From positions 3,886,501-3,950,500 of the forward strand of contig NZ_CP031013.1 of the NCBI RefSeq assembly GCF_003711205.1: a DNA stretch of 64,000 nucleotides, read 5' to 3'. Both the position numbers and the translations under genes were made by a program. The notes beneath the pieces are model-generated. The model worked only from the letters and a program-made list of their open reading frames with translations. It made no database searches and was not told the DNA's origin. This document shows, piece after piece, positions 9,475-21,376 of this stretch (the stretch's first letter is position 1; every line of letters starts with the position of its first letter). The DNA comes from Polaromonas sp. SP1 (lineage in GTDB: Bacteria; Pseudomonadota; Gammaproteobacteria; Burkholderiales; Burkholderiaceae_C).

Positions 9475-9818
9475 GTTTTGTCTCCTGAGTAGCCTGATAA
9501 AGCTTGTTAACCTGCTACCCAGCCTCTTGTCGGGCTGCGCGCAGTGCCTGGGTCTGTTTGGGTCTAAACGTGTTGTAAACGCAATTTAGATTCAAGTCTC
9601 TAGTTTCTCACAATATTCCACAGATTTCAAATCGTGCTCATTGATTTCACATTAAGAAATTTATAAACACAAACGAAACAGCCTGTGCGTCAGGCCGAAC
9701 ATGGCCGGAACTGAAACGCAAGACATCTCCGGGGTGTCGCAGCTGCCGGGTTTCTCCTCCAAAAGACAAGGGTCAACGCGGCCCGTCAAAGGCAACTCAC
9801 TTAAACTGCTCCTTCCCT
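9475..9818. other. Divergent promoter region between aceE and sensor kinase
   Basis: 344 bp without a gene. The middle part (about 9570-9680) is clearly AT-rich against the 60+% GC surroundings and contains the small palindrome GATTTCAAATC near 9626, consistent with promoters for both directions. I could not assign convincing paired -35/-10 boxes and see no known riboswitch or regulator box. Confidence 0.5.
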
Positions 9819-12383
9819 ATGACCCAGCAAGCTCCCTCTCCTGCAGACGCCGCAAACCCCGCCCCCATCGCCTTGTGGCGCCACTGGTGGCGCAGGCAGT
9901 CGCCATCGCGGCAAGACCGTTTCATCACGCTGGGGCCGCTGCTGGCGGTTGCACTCTTTCTGGCTGCGGTGATCGCAGCATTTGGTTACCTTCGCATTGA
10001 AGAGATCGACCGCGAACAGCAAGCCGTCAAGCGCGATGTGGAGTACGCGCAGCAGCGCTTGCGGCTGCGCCTGCTGGAGCGGCAAGAGCAGCTCATGCGC
10101 ATAGGCCGCGACGTCTCGAACAAGGAAGTCGACACCGAAGAATTCATCACCCAGGCCGAGTCGCTGGTCAACCAGTACCCGGAGCTGATGGCGGTCACCT
10201 GGGTTGACAGCAAGCGGCGCATCAAGGTGGCCTATGTGTCGCCCAGCGCCAATGCCAGCCAGCTGCGCGGCGCCGGCGAGCAGCTCAAGGTGGGCGAAAC
10301 CGACGGCACCTATGAGCTGGCCAGGGATTTGCGGCAACCGGTTTATTCACGGCCGCTGGCGGCCAAAGAGGCCGGCGGCTACAACACACCGACCCTGCAA
10401 TTGCAGGTGCCGCTGGACGACCAGGGCAAGTTTGCCGGCGTGATCATGGGTGAATACTCGATCGACGGGCTGCTGCGTTTTGGCGTGCCGACCGAGGTCA
10501 CCGCCAAATACGCCGTCACGCTGGTGGATGACAAAAACGCCGTGCTGGCCGGCAACCTGCCGCCGCCCCGCAATCCTGCGGCCCGGCTGCTGCCCTGGTC
10601 CGACAGCGCCGCTGAATACGAGATACCGGTCTCGCCGGTCGGCAACGGCCTGCTGATACGGGCCGAAGGCTACCGTGCCTCGCTGGGCGTGGTCGGCAGC
10701 GGCTTCTTCTGGCTGGTCAGCGCGCTGAGCGCCCTGACGGTGTGGATGCTGCTGGGCACCTGGCGCCACACGCGCCGCCGCGTGCAGGCCCAGCAGGCGT
10801 TGATCTCCGAAACCAACTTTCGCCGCGCGATGGAAAACTCCATGCTCACCGGTATGCGCGCGCTCGACCTGCAGGGCCGCATCACGTATGTGAACCCGGC
10901 TTTTTGCCAGATGACGGGCCTGACCGAAGGCGACCTGGTGGGCCGCACGCCGCCCTTCCCGCACTGGCCTGAAGGCGAAATCGAGACGCTGATGGCGCGT
11001 CTGGACGATGAACTGCACGGCCGCACACCGCCGGGCGGTTTTGAAGTCCGGGTCAAACGCAAGAACGGCCAGATTTTTGACGCCCGCATGTATGTCTCGC
11101 CGCTGATCGACCCGCGCGGCCAGCAAACCGGCTGGATGACCTCGATGACGGACATCACCGAGCCCAAACGCGTGCGCGAAGAGCTGACGGCCTCTTACGA
11201 ACGCTTCACCACGGTGCTCGAAGGCCTGGACGCGGCCGTGTCCGTGGCGCCGCTGGGCAGCGAAGAACTGCTGTTTGCCAACAAGCTGTACCGCTCCTGG
11301 TTTGGCGGCGAGGTGTCGGGCCACCTGAACCTGATCGCGCAAGCAGGCGTGCCCAGCGCCGTGCCCACCGACGACACGCTGGATGCGGTCGACGGCCTGG
11401 CCGGCCTGCCGACCGACACGCTGACGGCGGCGCAGACAGAAAACGCCGAGATTTTTGTTCCCGAGCTGAGCAAGTGGCTGGAAGTGCGCTCACGCTACCT
11501 GACCTGGGTGGACGGGCGCCTGGCCCAGATGGTGATTGCCACCGACATCACGCCGCGCCGCCATGCCGAGGAACAAGCCGCCCAGCAAAACGAACGCGCC
11601 CAGACCGCCAGCCGGCTGATCACCATGGGCGAGATGGCGTCCAGCGTGGCGCACGAGCTGAACCAGCCGCTCACGGCCATCAACAACTATTGCAACGGCA
11701 TGGTGTCGCGCATCAAGGGCAAGCAGATCAGCAACGAAGACCTGCTGGTCGCGCTGGACAAGACCGCCAAGCAGGCGCACCGGGCCGGGCAGATCATCCA
11801 GCGCATCCGCGCCTTTGTGAAGCGCAGCGAACCCAACCGCACCGCGGCCGACGTGGCGACCATGGTGAGCAATGCCATGGAGCTGGCCGACATCGAGCTG
11901 CGCCGCCACCATGTGCGCCTGAGCCACTACATCGCGGCCCGCCTGCCGGAGATCATGGTGGACCCGATCCTGATCGAGCAGGTGCTGATCAACCTGATGA
12001 AGAACGCGGCCGAGTCCATCGAGCAGGCGCACATGCCCACGGCGCGCCGCAGCGTGGAGCTGCGCGTGGTGCCCAAACACATTGAAGACCAGGCCGTGGT
12101 GGAGTTTTCGGTGCTCGATTCGGGGCGCGGCCTCTCGCCCGAAGTGATGGGCCGGCTCTACGAAGCGTTTTATTCCACCAAGGCCGAAGGCATGGGCATA
12201 GGCCTCAAACTGTGCCGCAGCATTGTCGAGTCCCACCAGGGGCGGATGGAGGCGGAGAACCTCTACAATGGGGACGAAGTGGTAGGGTGCCGGTTTACCT
12301 TCTGGATCCCCGTAACGCCCCTGATGGCGCCCACGGCGCCTGCTAGCGATACCGTAACCACCAAGGACACCGGCGTTCATTGA
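9819..12383 (+). CDS. Membrane PAS-domain sensor histidine kinase (NtrB/FixL type)
   Basis: 854 residues. A first membrane helix (about 34-58) and a second (about 290-314) enclose a periplasmic sensor domain of some 230 residues. Then come a PAS domain with PAC (about 325-445; NFRRAMENSMLTGMRALD, MTSMTDITEPKR), a second, poorer PAS (about 450-580), HisKA with phospho-acceptor H612 (SSVAHELNQPLTAINNY), and HATPase motifs NLMKNAAESIE, LDSGRGLS and GMGIGLKLCRSI. The H-box with ELNQPL is typical of FixL/DctB-like kinases. It is followed 47 bp later by a FixJ-type regulator, its probable partner. The input signal is unknown; the divergent aceE suggests but does not show a carbon-metabolism role. 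Confidence 0.9.
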   Translation: MTQQAPSPADAANPAPIALWRHWWRRQSPSRQDRFITLGPLLAVALFLAAVIAAFGYLRIEEIDREQQAVKRDVEYAQQRLRLRLLERQEQLMRIGRDVSNKEVDTEEFITQAESLVNQYPELMAVTWVDSKRRIKVAYVSPSANASQLRGAGEQLKVGETDGTYELARDLRQPVYSRPLAAKEAGGYNTPTLQLQVPLDDQGKFAGVIMGEYSIDGLLRFGVPTEVTAKYAVTLVDDKNAVLAGNLPPPRNPAARLLPWSDSAAEYEIPVSPVGNGLLIRAEGYRASLGVVGSGFFWLVSALSALTVWMLLGTWRHTRRRVQAQQALISETNFRRAMENSMLTGMRALDLQGRITYVNPAFCQMTGLTEGDLVGRTPPFPHWPEGEIETLMARLDDELHGRTPPGGFEVRVKRKNGQIFDARMYVSPLIDPRGQQTGWMTSMTDITEPKRVREELTASYERFTTVLEGLDAAVSVAPLGSEELLFANKLYRSWFGGEVSGHLNLIAQAGVPSAVPTDDTLDAVDGLAGLPTDTLTAAQTENAEIFVPELSKWLEVRSRYLTWVDGRLAQMVIATDITPRRHAEEQAAQQNERAQTASRLITMGEMASSVAHELNQPLTAINNYCNGMVSRIKGKQISNEDLLVALDKTAKQAHRAGQIIQRIRAFVKRSEPNRTAADVATMVSNAMELADIELRRHHVRLSHYIAARLPEIMVDPILIEQVLINLMKNAAESIEQAHMPTARRSVELRVVPKHIEDQAVVEFSVLDSGRGLSPEVMGRLYEAFYSTKAEGMGIGLKLCRSIVESHQGRMEAENLYNGDEVVGCRFTFWIPVTPLMAPTAPASDTVTTKDTGVH

Positions 12384-12430
12384 AAACATTCAGGAACCGT
12401 CTTTAAGAAGTTCACGAAAGAAAGTTTGGC

Positions 12431-13057
12431 ATGAGCTTGATTCCCAAAAAAGGTACCGTCTACGTCGTTGATGATGACGAGGGCGTGCGCGACTCGCTGC
12501 AGTGGCTGCTTGAAGGCAAGGACTACCGGGTGCGCTGCTACGACTCGGCCGAAACCTTTCTCTCCCGCTACGACCCGCGCGAGGTCGCCTGCCTGATCGT
12601 CGACATCCGCATGGGCGGCATGACGGGCCTGGAGCTGCAGGACCGACTGGTCGAGCGCAAGTCGCCCCTTCCCATCGTGTTCATCACCGGCCACGGCGAC
12701 GTGCCCATGGCGGTCAACACCATGAAAAAAGGCGCCATGGATTTCATCCAGAAGCCCTTCCAGGAAGAAGCCCTGGTCAACCTGGTCGAGCGCATGCTGG
12801 AGCAGGCCAAGGAAGCCTTCAGCGACTACCAGCAGTCCGCCAGCCGCGACGCCCTGCTCGCCAAGCTCACCTCGCGCGAAGCGCAGGTACTTGAACGCAT
12901 CGTGGCGGGCCGCCTCAACAAGCAGATCGCCGACGACCTGGGCATCAGCATCAAGACGGTGGAGGCGCACCGCGCCAACATCATGGAAAAGCTCAACGCC
13001 AACACCGTGGCCGACCTGCTCAAAATCGCCCTGGGATCCAACGCACCCAAGGTCTAA
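12431..13057 (+). CDS. FixJ/NarL-type response regulator
   Basis: 208 residues: receiver domain (about 8-125) with acidic pair DDDE, phospho-acceptor D58 (CLIVDIRMGG) and K108 in QKPFQEE; a linker; then a LuxR-type helix-turn-helix (about 142-198, LTSREAQVLERI ... SIKTVEAHRANIMEKL). This is the architecture of FixJ, StyR and TodT. The histidine kinase directly upstream is the likely cognate partner. A family A repeat with terminator shape begins 10 bp after the stop. Confidence 0.92.
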   Translation: MSLIPKKGTVYVVDDDEGVRDSLQWLLEGKDYRVRCYDSAETFLSRYDPREVACLIVDIRMGGMTGLELQDRLVERKSPLPIVFITGHGDVPMAVNTMKKGAMDFIQKPFQEEALVNLVERMLEQAKEAFSDYQQSASRDALLAKLTSREAQVLERIVAGRLNKQIADDLGISIKTVEAHRANIMEKLNANTVADLLKIALGSNAPKV

Positions 13058-13066
13058 CCCCCTTTT

Positions 13067-13124
13067 GCTATCTTTTTGATAGCTCATAGCGCCCGTGTTG
13101 ATTGGACCAGCGGGCGTTTTTACT
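13067..13124 (+). repeat. Family A repeat acting as terminator
   Basis: GCTATCTTTTTGATAGC palindrome followed by TCATAGCGCCCG ... CAGCGGGCGTTTTTACTT. This is one of the clearest copies. It is intergenic between the response regulator and folD, in sense orientation to both. Confidence 0.8.
13089..13122 (+). terminator. Rho-independent terminator made by the family A repeat
   Basis: The second half of the repeat forms a stem CGCCCG / CGGGCG with a 15-nt loop followed by TTTTTACTTT. It would end the kinase-regulator transcript just before folD. Confidence 0.6.
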
Positions 13125-13142
13125 TTAAAAACCGATTACAAA

Positions 13143-14009
13143 ATGACTGCCCAGCTGATCGACGGAAACGCCCTCTCCAAACAACTGCGCGCCGAAGTCG
13201 CCCAGCGCGCCGCCGCCCTGCTGGCGCGCGGCGTCACGCCGGGCCTGGCGGTTGTGCTGGTGGGCGAGAACCCCGCCAGCCAGGTCTATGTGCGCAACAA
13301 GGTCAAGGCCTGCCAGGACAACGGCCTGCATTCGGTGCTGGAGCAATACCCCGCCACCCTGAGCGAAGCGGACCTGCTGGCCCGTGTGGACGCGCTCAAC
13401 AACGACCCCGCCATTCACGGCATCCTTGTGCAGCTTCCGCTGCCTGCGCACATCGACGCACAAAAGGTCATCGAATCGATCTCGCCCGCCAAGGACGTTG
13501 ACGGCTTTCACGTCGCCAGCGCCGGAGCGCTCATGGTCGGCCAGCCGGGCTTCTGGCCCTGCACGCCTTACGGCTGCATGAAAATGCTGGAAAGCATCGG
13601 CTACGACCTTAAAGGCAAGCATGCCGTGGTGATAGGCCGCAGCAATATCGTCGGCAAGCCGATGGCGCTGATGTTGCTGCAAAAGAACGCCACCGTCACC
13701 ATCTGCCACAGCGCGACCAAAGACCTCAAGGCCATGACGCTGCAGGCCGACGTGATCGTCGCGGCTGTCGGCAAACGCAAGGTGCTGACGGCCGACATGG
13801 TCAAGCCCGGCGCCGTCGTGATCGATGTGGGCATGAACCGCAATGACGAAGGCAAGCTCTGCGGCGACGTGGACTTTGACGGGGTGAAAGAAGTGGCGGG
13901 CTACATCACGCCGGTGCCCGGGGGTGTCGGCCCGATGACGATCACCATGCTGCTGGTCAATACGCTCGAAGCCGCGGAAATGGCCCCCACGGTCGCTCAC
14001 TCCGTGTAG
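13143..14009 (+). CDS. folD: Methylenetetrahydrofolate dehydrogenase/cyclohydrolase
   Basis: Bifunctional FolD interconverts 5,10-methylene-, methenyl- and 10-formyl-tetrahydrofolate with NADP. The ATG at 13143 ([16 protein letters not shown]) fits homologue N-termini; an in-frame upstream start at 13095 would lie in the repeat and is rejected. 288 residues, the usual length. Motifs: [10 protein letters not shown] (catalytic Lys), [22 protein letters not shown], and C-terminal [11 protein letters not shown]. The last eight residues (APTVAHSV) and the stop are encoded by a family B repeat rather than by a normal FolD tail. Not essential residues, but an altered end. Confidence 0.97.
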   Translation: MTAQLIDGNALSKQLRAEVAQRAAALLARGVTPGLAVVLVGENPASQVYVRNKVKACQDNGLHSVLEQYPATLSEADLLARVDALNNDPAIHGILVQLPLPAHIDAQKVIESISPAKDVDGFHVASAGALMVGQPGFWPCTPYGCMKMLESIGYDLKGKHAVVIGRSNIVGKPMALMLLQKNATVTICHSATKDLKAMTLQADVIVAAVGKRKVLTADMVKPGAVVIDVGMNRNDEGKLCGDVDFDGVKEVAGYITPVPGGVGPMTITMLLVNTLEAAEMAPTVAHSV

Positions 14010-14068
14010 CTTCCTGCCCCCCGAGGGGGCCGCTGCGCCTGCGGCCTGGCAAAGCCAGTTCCGCGGCC
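13982..14068 (+). repeat. Family B repeat overlapping the folD 3' end
   Basis: Starts GGCCCCCACGGTCGCTCACT, contains the CCCCCCGAGGGGG hairpin and the GCCTGGCAAAGCCAG hairpin, and ends TTCCGCGGC. The first 28 bases are the last codons and stop of folD. Confidence 0.85.
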
Positions 14069-14106
14069 CCGGCTGGCAAAGAAGCGTTCCCTTGCAGCAC
14101 GAGCCT

Positions 14107-14547
14107 TCAGGTGGCAGCATCCCTTTGCAATACGGCAGCCAGGCGCCAGAGCGCCAGGCCGGCGCAAAGCCACTGCACCACATAAAGCGCCGTACCCAGG
14201 CCATGCCAGAGCTTGAGGTTGCCGCCCTCGGCACGCGCGCTGACGATGCGCGGCGCGATGCCGAACTCCACCAGCAAGGCCAGCAACAGGCCGGCCACTA
14301 TAAATTTCATAGCAGCTTGTGCTTGCTGCGTAAGGGCTGCATCGTCTTTTTTATTAAGAACCAGCAGCAGCAACATGGCGCAGCCGGTGCTCAGCCAGGT
14401 TTGCGCGGTGAAGAGTCTGGCAGCCATGGCGCCGGCCACCGCAGGTGTGCCCAGGTTGGCGAACAACATCGGCACCACGACGAATCCCAGACCCGTCAGG
14501 CTGCCCCACCAGAGGGCCGCCACCATCACATTGAAGCGTTGCTTCAT
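14107..14547 (-). CDS. DUF4149 integral membrane protein
   Basis: 146 residues with four predicted membrane helices (about 7-30, 47-65, 80-98, 115-138). The pattern WWGSLTGLGFVVVPMLF ... LFTAQTW ... EFGIAPRIVSA matches the DUF4149 family of small membrane proteins often found near greA in this group. Biochemical function is unknown. The loop between helices 2 and 3 plus the start of helix 3 (about residues 66-84) is encoded by a family A repeat. It sits 17 bp downstream of greA on the same strand, so probably co-transcribed. Confidence 0.8.
   Translation of the reverse strand: MKQRFNVMVAALWWGSLTGLGFVVVPMLFANLGTPAVAGAMAARLFTAQTWLSTGCAMLLLLVLNKKDDAALTQQAQAAMKFIVAGLLLALLVEFGIAPRIVSARAEGGNLKLWHGLGTALYVVQWLCAGLALWRLAAVLQRDAAT
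14297..14352 (+). repeat. Family A repeat inside the DUF4149 gene
   Basis: CTATAAATTTCATAGCAGCT ... TAAGGGCTGCATCGTCTTTTTTA, antisense to the gene. It encodes AALTQQAQAAMKFIV in the shared antisense phase. It is very similar to the copy in lpxB. Confidence 0.75.
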
Positions 14548-14564
14548 GGCTGTGGTATCTAACT

Positions 14565-15041
14565 CTAGATGTACATCACCGAAATGATTTCGTAGCGCTT
14601 GATCCCGCCGGGCGCCTGGACTTCAGCCGTATCGCCTTCGTCCTTGCCGATCAGCGCGCGTGCAATCGGTGAGCTGATATTGACCCGGCCCAGCTTGATG
14701 TCGGCCTCGTCTTCACCCACGATCTGGTAAGTCACCTTGTCGCCGGTGTCTTCGTCTTCCAGCTCGATGGTCGAGCCGAACACGACCTTGCCGCCGGCGT
14801 CCAGTGCGGAGGGATCGATGATTTGTGCGGCAGAGAGCTTGCCTTCGATTTCCTGGATACGGCCTTCGATAAAACCCTGGCGATCCTTGGCGGCGTCGTA
14901 CTCGGCGTTTTCGCTCAGGTCGCCCTGGGCACGCGCTTCGGAAATGGAATTGATGACCCAGGGGCGGTCAACGGTTTTAAGCTGGTGCAGTTCGGCCTTC
15001 AGGCTCTCTGCGCCGCGCTTGGTGATGGGGATGGTTGCCAT
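14565..15041 (-). CDS. greA: Transcription elongation factor GreA
   Basis: 158 residues, the normal size. The N-terminal coiled coil (about 1-75) contains the acidic tip [13 protein letters not shown], which reaches the RNA polymerase active site to stimulate cleavage of backtracked RNA; the C-terminal FKBP-like domain ([11 protein letters not shown]) binds polymerase. Lies downstream of carB on the same strand with a hairpin in between. Confidence 0.97.
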   Translation of the reverse strand: MATIPITKRGAESLKAELHQLKTVDRPWVINSISEARAQGDLSENAEYDAAKDRQGFIEGRIQEIEGKLSAAQIIDPSALDAGGKVVFGSTIELEDEDTGDKVTYQIVGEDEADIKLGRVNISSPIARALIGKDEGDTAEVQAPGGIKRYEIISVMYI

Positions 15042-15055
15042 GTTTTTGCTCCTGC

Positions 15056-15086
15056 AAAAGCGAAACCGCCACCAGTCACCTGGCGG
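15056..15086 (-). terminator. Hairpin between carB and greA, possible weak terminator
   Basis: On the minus strand CCGCCA and TGGCGG pair over a 9-nt loop and are followed by TTTCGCTTTT. It stands in the 144-bp gap after carB, so it may reduce read-through into greA; the T-run is interrupted. Confidence 0.4.
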
Positions 15087-15185
15087 CGGCGCTTGAATCC
15101 AAAATTTCAGTCAAACAAGTTTAATGCAAATCAGGTCTGGCCCAACCCGGAAATAGCCCGGAAAACCCCCGGCAAAACCCGACTA

Positions 15186-18408
<3,223 letters not shown>

Positions 18409-18416
<8 letters not shown>

Positions 18417-19614
18417 TCTTCTTCTCCCCAGCCTGTTCCATCAGCGCGGTGAAACGGTCAAACAAGTATGAAATATCGTGCGGGCCTGGCGAGGCCTCCG
18501 GATGACCCTGGAAGCAGAACGCCGGCTTGTCGGTGCGGGCCAGGCCCTGCAGCGTGCCGTCAAACAGGCTGATGTGCGTGGGCCGCAGGTTGGCGGGCAG
18601 GCTTTTTTCATCGACCGCAAAACCGTGGTTCTGGCTGGTGATGCTGACGCGGCCGCCGTATTTGTCGTCATTGGTCAGGTCTTTGACCGGATGGTTGGCG
18701 CCGTGGTGGCCGAACTTCATCTTGAAAGTCTTCGCACCGCTGGCCAGCGCCATGATCTGGTGGCCCAGGCAGATGCCGAAGGTCGGGATGCCGGTTTCAA
18801 TCAGCTCGCGCACTGCGGTGATCGCGTAGTCGCATGGCTCAGGGTCACCTGGGCCGTTGGCCAGGAAAATGCCGTCGGGTTTGAGCTTGAGCACGTCGGC
18901 CGCAGGCGTTTGCGCCGGCACCACCGTGATGCGCGCGCCGCGCTCGGCCATCATGCGCAGGATGTTTTTCTTCACGCCGAAGTCGAAGGCCACGACGTGG
19001 AACTTCGGGGTAATCTGAACGCCATAACCGGCGCCCAGTTTCCATTCGGTCTGCGTCCACTCGTAAGTTTGCTTGACGGAGACGACCTTGGCCAAATCCA
19101 GGCCAGCCATGCTGGGCGCGCCGCGGGCGGCCGCAACGGCTTTTTCGATCGCGGGCTGGCTCATTTCTTCGCCTGCAGGCAAAGCCATGATGCAGCCGTT
19201 CTGGGCACCCTTGGTGCGCAGGTGGCGTGTGAGCTGGCGCGTATCGATGCCGGCGATGGCGACGGTGTTTTCCTTGACCAGGTATTCGGACAAGGTCATG
19301 GACATGCGGAAGTTCGAGGCCAGCAGCGGCAGATCCTTGATGATCAGGCCGGCGGCGTGGACTTTTTCAGCTTCGACGTCTTCGGCGTTGATGCCGTAGT
19401 TGCCGATATGCGGGTACGTGAGGGTGACGATCTGCTGGCAGTAGCTCGGATCCGTGAGGATTTCCTGGTAGCCGGTCATGGCGGTGTTGAACACCACCTC
19501 GCCGACTGTGGAGCCTGCGGCCCCGATGGAGTTGCCGATAAAGACCGTGCCGTCTGCGAGCGCCAGGATGGCGTGAGGGGTTCTTCCTGATTTTCCCTGT
19601 AGAGACAAAAGCAC
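18409..19614 (-). CDS. carA: Carbamoyl-phosphate synthase small subunit (glutaminase)
   Basis: Hydrolyses glutamine and feeds ammonia to CarB. The C-terminal class I glutamine amidotransferase domain shows GICLGHQ with the nucleophile Cys, and the C-terminal His-Glu (GHPEASPGP). I chose the GTG at 19614 ([11 protein letters not shown]) because GGAG lies six bases upstream and homologues begin here; a longer start at 19656 has no such support. That gives 401 residues. A minus-strand TATAAT at 19761-19766 is the likely -10 of the operon, directly beside a family B repeat. Confidence 0.96.
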
Positions 19615-19760
19615 TGGGTTCTCCGGGTTGGTTACGGTTCGCCCAAGCGTGCACAAGAAACGTCTCGGTGAGACTCTTGCTGGCTGCCTTAGTTGGCTGC
19701 TTTTGTGAGGGTGTTTGCTTTGTCTGCGCTCGGGCGAAGCTGTGTTTTGAAAAGCCCCTG

Positions 19761-19766
19761 ATTATA
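19761..19766 (-). promoter_or_regulatory. Probable -10 box of carAB
   Basis: Perfect TATAAT on the minus strand, about 147 bp upstream of the carA start. The position expected for a -35 (about 19784-19789) falls inside the family B repeat and does not resemble TTGACA, so the present promoter is extended, activator-dependent or altered by the repeat. Confidence 0.5.
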
Positions 19767-19778
19767 GCTCGAGGATGT

Positions 19779-19863
19779 GGCCCCCACGGTCGCTCACTTC
19801 GTGTAGCTCCCTGCCCCCCGAGGGGGCCGCCCGCCTGCGGCCTGGCAAAGCCAGTTCCGCGGC
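19779..19863 (+). repeat. Family B repeat, first unit of a tandem pair
   Basis: GGCCCCCACGGTCGCTCACT ... CCCCCCGAGGGGGC ... CCTGGCAAAGCCAG ... TTCCGCGGC. The second unit follows with a period of 96 bp. Together they fill the gap between carA and the SpoU methylase gene. Confidence 0.9.
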
Positions 19864-19874
19864 TCAGACTGGAT

Positions 19875-19980
19875 GGCCCCCACGGTCGCTCACTTCGTGT
19901 AGCTCCCTGCCCCCCGAGGGGGCCGCCCGCCTGCGGCCCGGCAAAGCCGGTTCCGCGGCTCATGCTGGGCTTAAGAATTC
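19875..19980 (+). repeat. Family B repeat, second unit, with TTAAGAATTC end
   Basis: Same sequence as the preceding unit with GCCCGGCAAAGCCGG instead of CCTGG/CCAG (a compensatory stem change), extended by GGCTCATGCTGGGCTTAAGAATTC. The same extension ends the tandem pair at 57858-57963, so it marks the element boundary. Its last bases supply the stop codon and last two codons of the methylase gene. Confidence 0.9.
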
Positions 19981-20762
19981 AGTGAGCTTGCGTAAAGGCA
20001 GATCGCGGCTGCGGCTGCCACGTTGAGCGACTCCTCGCCGCCCGGCTGGTCGATACGGACCTTGAGGGCTGCCCGGGCCATCAGGTCGTCGCTGACGCCC
20101 TGCCCTTCGTGTCCCATGGCCCAGGCGCAGGGCATGGGCAGCTTTTGCTGGTGCAAGAAACCACCCTGGTGCGAGCTGGTGACCACGATGGGAACCGCCA
20201 GCGAGGCAAGCGCCTCGGGCTCGACGCCTTCGACCAGTTGCAGGGCGAAATGGGCGCCCATGCCGGCCCGCAGAACCTTGGGAGACCAGAGCGCAGCAGA
20301 GCCCTTCAGGGCAATGACCTGGGCAAAACCGAAGGCCGCTGCGCTGCGCAGGATGGAGCCGACGTTGCCGGCGTCCTGCACCCGGTCGAGGATCACCGAA
20401 GCCGCGCCGGGCTGCAGGCTGCGCGCCGCCGGCAAATCCAGCACAAAACCCATGCGCGCAGGCGACTCAAGGCCGCTGATTTCAGGCAGCAACGTATCGG
20501 CGATTACTATGGTTTTGATAGCAGACTGTCCATACTCAGCCTGGGCTAGAGGCCAAAAAGACTCGGAAAACACGGCGAGGGCGGGTTTCAGGCCACGTGC
20601 CAGCGCAGCGCGGCAGAGGTGATCGCCCTCCAGCCAGACGCGCCCTTGCTTGCGGTAGGCCGTGCTGTCTTGCGAGAGCTTGCGCAGCTCCTTGACGAGT
20701 GGGTTGTCGCGTGAGGTGATGTGGGTGACTGCGGCGGAAGGCCCGGCGCCGGCAAAACTCAC
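19971..20762 (-). CDS. SpoU/TrmH-family RNA 2'-O-methyltransferase
   Basis: 263 residues. N-terminal RNA-binding part with [15 protein letters not shown] and [14 protein letters not shown]-terminal SPOUT knot with the three SpoU motifs: [17 protein letters not shown] (motif 1), ALGHEGQG-like [10 protein letters not shown] (motif 2) and [16 protein letters not shown] (motif 3). It methylates rRNA or tRNA ribose using SAM; the target base cannot be read from sequence. Starts with GTG overlapping the rnhB stop (GTGA). A family A repeat encodes residues around 68-86, and the C-terminal N-S-stop comes from a family B repeat, making this gene a patchwork. Confidence 0.9.
   Translation of the reverse strand: MSFAGAGPSAAVTHITSRDNPLVKELRKLSQDSTAYRKQGRVWLEGDHLCRAALARGLKPALAVFSESFWPLAQAEYGQSAIKTIVIADTLLPEISGLESPARMGFVLDLPAARSLQPGAASVILDRVQDAGNVGSILRSAAAFGFAQVIALKGSAALWSPKVLRAGMGAHFALQLVEGVEPEALASLAVPIVVTSSHQGGFLHQQKLPMPCAWAMGHEGQGVSDDLMARAALKVRIDQPGGEESLNVAAAAAICLYASSLNS
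20505..20562 (+). repeat. Family A repeat inside the SpoU methylase gene
   Basis: ACTATGGTTTTGATAGCAGA ... CAGCCTGGGCTAGAGGCC followed by AAAAAG. Antisense to the gene; encodes [16 protein letters not shown]. It is nearly the same as the copy in the lhgO-like gene ([13 protein letters not shown]). Confidence 0.85.
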
Positions 20763-21376
20763 CGCAGAACCTCTGCCACCGGCGCAAACGATTTGCGGTG
20801 CTGCGGGCAGGCGCCGTGCTCCCGCAAGGCGGCCAGGTGTTCGGCCGTGCCATAGCCCTTGTGGTCGGCAAAGCCGTACTGCGGGTATTCAAGGTGAAAT
20901 TCGGCGCACCAGCGGTCACGGTGGACTTTGGCCAGGATGGACGCTGCCGAAATCGACGGCACCAGCGCGTCGCCGCCCACAATGGCCTCCGACAGGATGA
21001 CCAGCGTCGGCAGGCGGTTGCCGTCCACCAGCACCTTGTTGGGCTTCAGGCGCAGGCCTTCCACCGCGCGCTTCATGGCCAGCATGGTGGCCTGCAGGAT
21101 GTTGATGCTGTCGATTTCTTCGACCGTTGCCATGGCGATGGAGCAGCACAGCGCCTTGGCGCGGATTTCGTCGTACAGCCTTTCACGGCGCAAGGCCGTC
21201 AGCTTCTTGGAGTCGGCCAGGCCTTTGATGGGATTGAGTTCGTCCAGAATGACGGCGGCGGCCACCACGGGGCCCATGAGCGGCCCCCGGCCCGCTTCGT
21301 CAACACCCGCCACCAGGCCCGGGATGTCCCAGGACAGTGCGGTTTGTTCAGCTTTCAAGAATTTGCTGGATCGCAT
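20759..21376 (-). CDS. rnhB: Ribonuclease HII
   Basis: Cleaves RNA of RNA/DNA hybrids and single ribonucleotides in DNA. 205 residues; the catalytic acidic residues begin with D26-E27 in [20 protein letters not shown] and continue in [15 protein letters not shown] and [16 protein letters not shown]. Start at 21376 overlaps the lpxB end by 29 bp; a shorter start inside cannot be excluded. Part of the lpx block, the common position in proteobacteria. Confidence 0.96.
   Translation of the reverse strand: MRSSKFLKAEQTALSWDIPGLVAGVDEAGRGPLMGPVVAAAVILDELNPIKGLADSKKLTALRRERLYDEIRAKALCCSIAMATVEEIDSINILQATMLAMKRAVEGLRLKPNKVLVDGNRLPTLVILSEAIVGGDALVPSISAASILAKVHRDRWCAEFHLEYPQYGFADHKGYGTAEHLAALREHGACPQHRKSFAPVAEVLR

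Noticed and set aside
6712..9492. 926-codon plus-strand open frame opposite aceE
   Set aside because: Antisense shadow of aceE. Its translation is rich in H, D, V, A and G without domain motifs.
9475..9818. PdhR box or riboswitch upstream of aceE
   Set aside because: I looked for ATTGGTnnnACCAAT-type sites and for known riboswitch cores and found neither.
13095..13142. Earlier start for folD adding 16 residues
   Set aside because: The stretch is the right end of a family A repeat and terminator; the ATG at 13143 matches homologue N-termini.
19615..19656. Upstream start for carA adding 14 residues
   Set aside because: No ribosome-binding site; the GTG at 19614 has GGAG at good spacing and agrees with homologues.
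19367..19963. Minus-strand open frame with repeated GPQAGGPLGGQGATRSERP blocks
   Set aside because: It is the translation of the tandem family B repeats running into the carA gene in another frame; no support as a protein.
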